Notes under the pieces: generated by a model
Told to the model about the DNA's origin: nothing
The model's input: only the letters and a program-made list of their open reading frames with translations
The model's database searches: none
From: Bacteroidales bacterium
GTDB lineage: Bacteria > Bacteroidota > Bacteroidia > Bacteroidales > SM23-62
Assembly: GCA_016783865.1 (NCBI GenBank)
Contig: JADHVS010000091.1
Location: 1-16,693, forward strand
Direction of reading: 5' to 3'
Length of the DNA: 16,693 bases
Translations under genes and position numbers: made by a program
Part shown: piece by piece, positions 12,712-16,693 of the stretch
Position numbering within the stretch: position 1 is the stretch's first letter
Layout of the letters: the number at the start of each line of letters is the position of its first letter

Positions 12712-12739
12712 CGATTCACGACTCACGATTCACGATTCA
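12712..12739. repeat. Period-7 tandem repeat, four units (CGATTCA type)
   Basis: CGATTCA, CGACTCA, CGATTCA and CGATTCA run in exact 7-base steps, ending 23 bases before the cysE ATG. It has the same period and the same gene-edge location as the other arrays in the window, with a different unit. Confidence 0.9.
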
Positions 12740-12762
12740 CGGATTAATAATATCTTTACAAT

Positions 12763-13605
12763 ATGAACATCTCAATAGATAAATTTCCGGAGTACCTGCA
12801 TAATATTAACCAGAGTTACTGTAATGAAGTGCCTGCTGCCGTTGAAACCAAGCAGTTCGTGGATGATATGGTAAATTTCCTTTTCCCGATACGCCTTAAA
12901 CGGGAACTTGAGCAGGATGAGATAGAGCAAAAAATGCAGGATCTCATTAAAGTACTGGAGAAACTACTTTCGCCACTCGAAAAGCGTTTAGCAGATACAG
13001 CTGAACAAATCTGTAAAAGGTATCTGGAGAAACTGCCCGGTATATATAAAATGCTTCTCGACGATGCGGATGCATTTGCCCGTTTTGATCCGGCATCCGA
13101 CTCTGTTGAAGAGGTTATTCTTTGTTATCCGGGATTTTTCAGTATCGCAATCTACCGGCTTGCCCATGAGTTATACCTGATGGAAGTGCCTGTGCTGCCA
13201 AGGATCATGGCGGAATATGCCCATAGCCTTACCGGAGTTGATATTCACCCCGGTGCCCGGATAGGATCGTCATTTTTCATCGATCATGGGACGGGTACGG
13301 TCATCGGTGAGACAACGAGCATCGGGAATAATGTTAAGATCTATCAGGGAGTAACCCTGGGTGCATTGTTTGTGGAGAAAAAACTGGCCCGGAAAAAAAG
13401 GCATCCAACCATCGAAGACAATGTGATCATCTATGCACGAAGCACCATCCTCGGTGGCGATACGGTGATCGGGCACGATACAATTGTAGGTGGTAATGTG
13501 TGGCTGACCGAAAGTGTTCCTCCCTATTCAGTGGTCTACCAGGCTCACCAGACCAATGTGAAGGACAGTAAGGATATAAAGGATCAGATAAACTGGATCA
13601 TTTAG
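12763..13605 (+). CDS. cysE: Serine O-acetyltransferase
   Basis: A 280-residue enzyme that acetylates serine with acetyl-CoA to give O-acetylserine, the first step of cysteine synthesis. The N-terminal half is helical and ends in the substrate segment ARFDPASDSVEEVILCYPGF. From about residue 158 a left-handed beta-helix of hexapeptide repeats follows (GVDIHPGARIGSSFFIDHGTGTVIGETTSIG and onward), with the expected catalytic His at 154 (EYAH) and 175 (IDHGTG). The length and N-terminal domain resemble the EpsC/SAT form common in Bacteroidota. The protein ends ...NWII: a C-terminal isoleucine is what docks in the CysK active site in the cysteine synthase complex. CysK follows 159 bases downstream on the same strand, separated by a palindromic element. 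Confidence 0.95.
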   Translation: MNISIDKFPEYLHNINQSYCNEVPAAVETKQFVDDMVNFLFPIRLKRELEQDEIEQKMQDLIKVLEKLLSPLEKRLADTAEQICKRYLEKLPGIYKMLLDDADAFARFDPASDSVEEVILCYPGFFSIAIYRLAHELYLMEVPVLPRIMAEYAHSLTGVDIHPGARIGSSFFIDHGTGTVIGETTSIGNNVKIYQGVTLGALFVEKKLARKKRHPTIEDNVIIYARSTILGGDTVIGHDTIVGGNVWLTESVPPYSVVYQAHQTNVKDSKDIKDQINWII

Positions 13606-13633
13606 TGGTGACTGTCTCAAAAGTCACAAATTC

Positions 13634-13702
13634 GTCATCCTGAACTTGATTCAGGATCTGTAACTGACTGATAATTAGATCCTGAAATGAATTCAGGATG
13701 AC
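13634..13702. repeat. Palindromic element with paired sub-hairpins between cysE and cysK
   Basis: The outer arms GTCATCCTGAA (13634-13644) and TTCAGGATGAC (13692-13702) are perfectly complementary. Each half also folds on its own: TCCTGAA-CTTGA-TTCAGGA and TCCTGAA-ATGAA-TTCAGGA. The element can thus form one long stem or a pair of hairpins. Its end sequence TCATCCTGAACTTG recurs at 16270-16283. A separate small stem GTGACT/AGTCAC (13608-13613, 13622-13627) precedes it just after the cysE stop. Confidence 0.85.
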
Positions 13703-13764
13703 AGTTCTGCTAAAATTAGGTATATTAGTGATAGCACCTTGACAATAAAGAGGAAAACAGAAGG

Positions 13765-14679
13765 ATGAAGGTAAATAATATATTAGAAACCATCGGCAAT
13801 ACTCCCCATGTCAGAATAAATACCCTTTATCCTGAAGGATATGAGGTATGGGTGAAACTGGAGAAATTTAATCCTGGCGGAAGCATCAAAGACAGGATTG
13901 CACTGGCCATGATCGAAGATGCCGAACAAAGGGGTATAATAAAAGAAGGCTCTGTGATCATTGAACCCACCTCGGGAAATACCGGGATCGGATTGGCTAT
14001 GGTAGGTGCAGTAAAAGGATACCGGGTTATACTGGTTATGCCTGAATCCCTGTCGGTGGAAAGGCGCAGGATCATGGCTGCTTATGGCGCTGAGTTTGAA
14101 TTAACCCCCAGGGAGAAAGGAATGAAGGGATCCATAGCCCGGGCCCTTGAATTACTGAACCAGATTGATGGTTCGTGGATGCCATCCCAGTTCGATAATC
14201 CGTCGAACGTGGATATTCATCGCCGTACAACTGCGCAGGAGATTATCCGGGACTTTCCTGAAGGCATTGATTATCTGATTACCGGGGTGGGAACCGGCGG
14301 ACATATCAGTGGTACTTCAGAAATACTGAAGAAATCCTTCCCGAAAATGAAAACATATGCAGTTGAACCGGCAGAATCACCTGTCATTTCAGGAGGCGAA
14401 CCCGGTCCGCATGGCATTCAGGGCATAGGCGCAGGATTTATCCCGGAAAACCTTAACAAAGAAACTCTCGATGGAGTGATCCGCGTTTCAAAAGAGGAAG
14501 CCTATGCATATGCCAGGAAAGCCGCGGAAAAGGAAGGCCTTTTTGTTGGGATATCCTCCGGAGCAACACTGGCGGCTGTGGCAGACAAAATACCGGTACT
14601 GCCTGCCGGCTCACGGATCCTGGCATTTAATTATGATACCGGTGAAAGATATCTTTCCATTGATGATTTATTCACTTAA
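13765..14679 (+). CDS. cysK: Cysteine synthase (O-acetylserine sulfhydrylase)
   Basis: A PLP enzyme of 304 residues that makes cysteine from O-acetylserine and sulfide. Lys42 in NPGGSIKDR is the PLP Schiff-base lysine. The substrate loop PTSGNTG is at 68-74, the phosphate-binding glycine loop [10 protein letters not shown] at 174-183, and the pyridine-nitrogen serine lies in GISSGA (262-267). The segment [23 protein letters not shown] is characteristic of CysK rather than CysM. The length is normal. It follows cysE on the same strand, and the two catalyse consecutive steps. The palindromic element between them may uncouple their expression or act as an RNA-processing site. Confidence 0.95.
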   Translation: MKVNNILETIGNTPHVRINTLYPEGYEVWVKLEKFNPGGSIKDRIALAMIEDAEQRGIIKEGSVIIEPTSGNTGIGLAMVGAVKGYRVILVMPESLSVERRRIMAAYGAEFELTPREKGMKGSIARALELLNQIDGSWMPSQFDNPSNVDIHRRTTAQEIIRDFPEGIDYLITGVGTGGHISGTSEILKKSFPKMKTYAVEPAESPVISGGEPGPHGIQGIGAGFIPENLNKETLDGVIRVSKEEAYAYARKAAEKEGLFVGISSGATLAAVADKIPVLPAGSRILAFNYDTGERYLSIDDLFT

Positions 14680-14705
14680 TTTGTATGTTGGTAAATGAAA
14701 CATAC

Positions 14706-15122
14706 ATGAGAATTGCCGTTGATTTTGATGGTACCATTGTGGAACATGAATATCCCAAAATAGGGAAGGAGATGCTCTTTGCGTTTGAGACTCTGAAGGA
14801 ACTTCAAAAACAAAAACATCAATTGATCCTGTGGACCTATCGTAACGGCAAGGAATTGGAGGAAGCGGTGGAATATTGCCGCAATAAAGGAATTGAATTT
14901 TACGCCGTTAATAAGAATTATCCCGAAGAAGTGCTGGATGAAGACACACCAAGGAAAGTCCAGGCTGACATCTATATCGACGACAGGAACGTGGGTGGTT
15001 TCCCTGGTTGGAGTGCAATCTGGCAGATGATAAATCCCGAACTGACAGATCCCAAAACGGAACTGAAAAATCTTCCTAAAAGGAAAAAACCTGTCTTTGG
15101 ATTCCTGGGAAGAAAAACGTGA
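14706..15122 (+). CDS. Small HAD-superfamily hydrolase
   Basis: A 138-residue cytoplasmic HAD protein. The start at ATG 14706 gives MRIAVDFDGTIVE, placing the nucleophile motif DxDGT (Asp6, Asp8) at the expected N-terminal strand; the ATG at 14685 adds seven unlike residues. Motif II is ILWTYRNG (Thr/Ser class) and the terminal acidic motif is DIYIDDRNVGG. No cap domain is present. It resembles the small Bacteroidota phosphatase group that includes a structurally studied Bacteroides thetaiotaomicron protein; the substrate is unknown. It begins 26 bases after cysK and its stop overlaps an in-frame GTG of the next gene, so the three may form one transcript. Confidence 0.85.
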   Translation: MRIAVDFDGTIVEHEYPKIGKEMLFAFETLKELQKQKHQLILWTYRNGKELEEAVEYCRNKGIEFYAVNKNYPEEVLDEDTPRKVQADIYIDDRNVGGFPGWSAIWQMINPELTDPKTELKNLPKRKKPVFGFLGRKT

Positions 15123-15145
15123 CAGCCCTCATATCTGACATTACT

Positions 15146-16261
15146 ATGCAATACAAAAAAATATTTATTCCCATCGGCCTTGTACTACTAATGTCAATAG
15201 TATTGATTCAGTGCAAGTCGGAAGAAAAAAACGGCTCCCCGGCCAGTAACAACCAGACCACCCAGGATCCGCCAAAACCAGGGAAGAGCAGGCTAATTAA
15301 ACCTTCTGATAACCAGCGGTTTGTTATGGGAGAAACAGTACAGGTGGAGATCAATGTGGAAGGTAGTGATCCGGCTGTGGATTCAATAGCGATGTTTGTA
15401 GATGGTAACAGGACAGGTTCTGTTAACCAGGCCCCATGGATCTTTGACTGGACCGCCTGGCAAAAATCCGGTACCAATATGATCCGGGTGACTGTTTATT
15501 ATGAAAATCAGTCCACAGGTGTACACAATGTACCTGTTGTGCTGCTTTCCGATGAACAACCAGCCGAAATAAAGTACCAGGTCGTAAACACATATCCACA
15601 TGATATTAAGGCCTATACACAAGGATTGGTATTTGAGGACGGATACCTGTACGAAGGGACCGGACATGAAAACGAATCCTCACTCAGGAAAGTAGACTTC
15701 AAAACAGGCGAGCCAATTAAACTGCTGAATCTGGCCAGCGATATCTTTGGTGAAGGCATTGCAATATTCCAGGACAGGATTTTCCAGCTGACCTATAAAT
15801 CACAAATGGGTTTTGTCTATGAAAAGGAATCGTTTACAAGGTTGCAGAAAGTCTACTATGATAACAAGGAGGGATGGGGACTGACGACCGATGGGGTGAA
15901 TCTGATCATGAGCGATGGTTCACACATGATCTATTACATGGATCCGGTCTATTTTACCGAGATTAAAAGAATTGAAGTTTATAATCACACCGGCCCGGTG
16001 ACCCGGCTGAATGAACTGGAATGGATCAATGGAAAACTATTTGCCAATATTTATGGCAAGGACAACATCGTGGTCATCGATCCGTCATCGGGAAAGGTAA
16101 CCGGTACAATGAATTTCAAGGGAATATTAAAACCCTCCGACCAGCATAGCAGGATTGATGTTTTCAACGGGATTGCATGGGATGCTGAAGGCCAGCGGTT
16201 GTTTGTAACGGGAAAGTACTGGCCAAAACTGTTCGAGGTAAAAATCTTATCGGAATTCTAG
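15146..16261 (+). CDS. Lipoprotein glutaminyl-peptide cyclotransferase (beta-propeller type) with an Ig-like domain
   Basis: A 371-residue exported protein. The ATG at 15146 starts a lipoprotein signal (QYKKIFIPIGLVLLMSIVLIQC, Cys23 as the lipidated residue) followed by a low-complexity linker (SEEKNGSPASNNQTTQDPPKPGKS). Residues about 50-140 look like a bacterial Ig-like domain (RLIKPSDNQRFVMGETVQVEI through DSIAMFVDG to VTVYYENQSTG). The remainder is a plant/bacterial glutaminyl cyclase propeller: YTQGLVFEDGYLYEGTG, GEGIAIFQDRIFQLTYKS, EGWGLTTDG, LNELEWINGKLFANIYG, DVFNGIAWDAEGQRLFVTGKYWP. The family converts N-terminal Gln to pyroglutamate on exported proteins, which is useful where signal peptidase exposes Gln, as is common in this phylum. 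An in-frame GTG at 15119 overlapping the previous stop is a weaker start. Confidence 0.9.
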   Translation: MQYKKIFIPIGLVLLMSIVLIQCKSEEKNGSPASNNQTTQDPPKPGKSRLIKPSDNQRFVMGETVQVEINVEGSDPAVDSIAMFVDGNRTGSVNQAPWIFDWTAWQKSGTNMIRVTVYYENQSTGVHNVPVVLLSDEQPAEIKYQVVNTYPHDIKAYTQGLVFEDGYLYEGTGHENESSLRKVDFKTGEPIKLLNLASDIFGEGIAIFQDRIFQLTYKSQMGFVYEKESFTRLQKVYYDNKEGWGLTTDGVNLIMSDGSHMIYYMDPVYFTEIKRIEVYNHTGPVTRLNELEWINGKLFANIYGKDNIVVIDPSSGKVTGTMNFKGILKPSDQHSRIDVFNGIAWDAEGQRLFVTGKYWPKLFEVKILSEF

Positions 16262-16269
16262 GAGATGGA

Positions 16270-16430
16270 TCATCCTGAACTTGTCTGCCTGCCGGTCAGG
16301 CATTTCAGGAATGTCCACCAGGCCATCCCGGACCTGGTTCGGGATCTGGTTCTTTCTCAAGAGATTCCGAATCCCTGATATGCATACCCGATCTGCATCG
16401 GGGCAGGCAGGGCAGGCAAGTCCGGCATGA
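16270..16430. repeat. Composite palindromic intergenic element
   Basis: The left end TCATCCTGAACTTG (16270-16283) pairs imperfectly with the right end CAAGTCCGGCATGA (16417-16430), 11 of 14 positions. Inside are further stems: TCCTGAA against TTTCAGGA around GCCTG-CAGGC, CCCGGACC against GGTTCGGG-type sequence, and CCCGAT-ctgc-ATCGGG. The left end matches the start of the element between cysE and cysK. It lies between two converging genes (cyclotransferase on plus, lipid kinase on minus), so it could also end both transcripts, but no T run is present. Confidence 0.7.
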
Positions 16431-16436
16431 CGAAAA

Positions 16437-16693
16437 TTAACTCACCTTCAAACCAGAAATCACCTTTACACTCAGTGGAATGATATTGAACTCCAGCGGA
16501 GTATGTCCCAGCGTTTCGCCATCCGTTTCCAGGTGAATGACAGTATCGGAATCGATTGTGATCAATTTTCCGGAATAGGTTTCCACTTTCGGATGATGGT
16601 GAATGGTGCCATTGTATAAACGCCGGAGGCTCAAAATCACATTGGATTTGCTAAGCTTTTTTATCACGGTCAGATCAAAGAGGCCATCATCAG
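16437..16693 (-). CDS. YegS/BmrU-type diacylglycerol (lipid) kinase, C-terminal part
   Basis: The frame is open to the window edge and stops at 16437-16439. The 85 visible residues begin DDGLFDLTVIKKLSKSNVILSLRRLYNG and continue to HHHPKVETYSGKLITIDSD, VIHLETDGETLGHTPLEFNIIPLSVKVI. This is the typical C-terminal beta-sandwich of the DAGK/YegS lipid-kinase family, including the DDG acid pair and the DGE-x-G segment near the phosphate site. These enzymes phosphorylate diacylglycerol or related lipids. The N-terminal nucleotide-binding domain lies outside the window, so the substrate class cannot be judged. Confidence 0.85.
   Translation of the reverse strand, partial: DDGLFDLTVIKKLSKSNVILSLRRLYNGTIHHHPKVETYSGKLITIDSDTVIHLETDGETLGHTPLEFNIIPLSVKVISGLKVS

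Overview
The window reads as a chromosomal segment of a member of the Bacteroidota, probably a Bacteroidales/Marinilabiliales-like lineage. Evidence: a DUF4492-cydA-cydB cluster, an outer-membrane protein of the PorV/PorQ family (linked to type IX secretion in this phylum), a Bacteroidota-type lipoprotein, the family of tyrosine recombinase, and few clear Shine-Dalgarno sites. I saw no rRNA, tRNA or CRISPR array.

Left core (1-4074): on the minus strand, a sigma-70-family factor overlaps the start of a gene that runs off the left edge. Divergently, on the plus strand, lies a cytochrome bd quinol oxidase operon: DUF4492 protein, cydA, cydB, and an unlisted 42-residue one-helix protein that is a candidate CydX-type subunit.

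Accessory island (about 4150-10170): AT-rich and built like a row of integron-type gene cassettes. Read on the minus strand, four recombination-site-like hairpin regions separate (i) a toxin-antitoxin pair whose ParE-like toxin is frameshifted, (ii) a family-2 glycosyltransferase, (iii) an NYN-domain nuclease gene in reverse orientation, and (iv) a four-helix membrane protein. The glycosyltransferase and membrane-protein units are each bounded by perfect 10-bp inverted repeats (GTTGTGTGGC/GCCACACAAC and CGTTATGCGT/ACGCATAACG), as expected when the 5' end of a cassette pairs with the R'' box of its own attC. An IS1182-family element sits in the site between units ii and iii. At the right end, co-directional with most cassettes, is a XerC/D-like Bacteroidota tyrosine recombinase that is not a recognisable IntI. 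It is a pseudogene with a nonsense codon, a large in-frame deletion and a frameshifting deletion. The array therefore looks stranded.

Right core (10430-16693): pssA-purS on the minus strand (4-nt overlap); then on the plus strand a PorV/PorQ-family protein, serine acetyltransferase (cysE), cysteine synthase (cysK), a small HAD hydrolase and a lipoprotein glutaminyl-peptide cyclotransferase. CysE and CysK are the two steps from serine to cysteine. At the right edge is the C-terminal part of a YegS/DagK-type lipid kinase on the minus strand.

Two repeat classes mark the core. Four tandem arrays of exact period 7 sit at gene edges (after cydB, across the purS stop, at the PorV-like start, before cysE). 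Palindromic REP/MITE-like elements occur at 778-815, 13634-13702 and 16270-16430.
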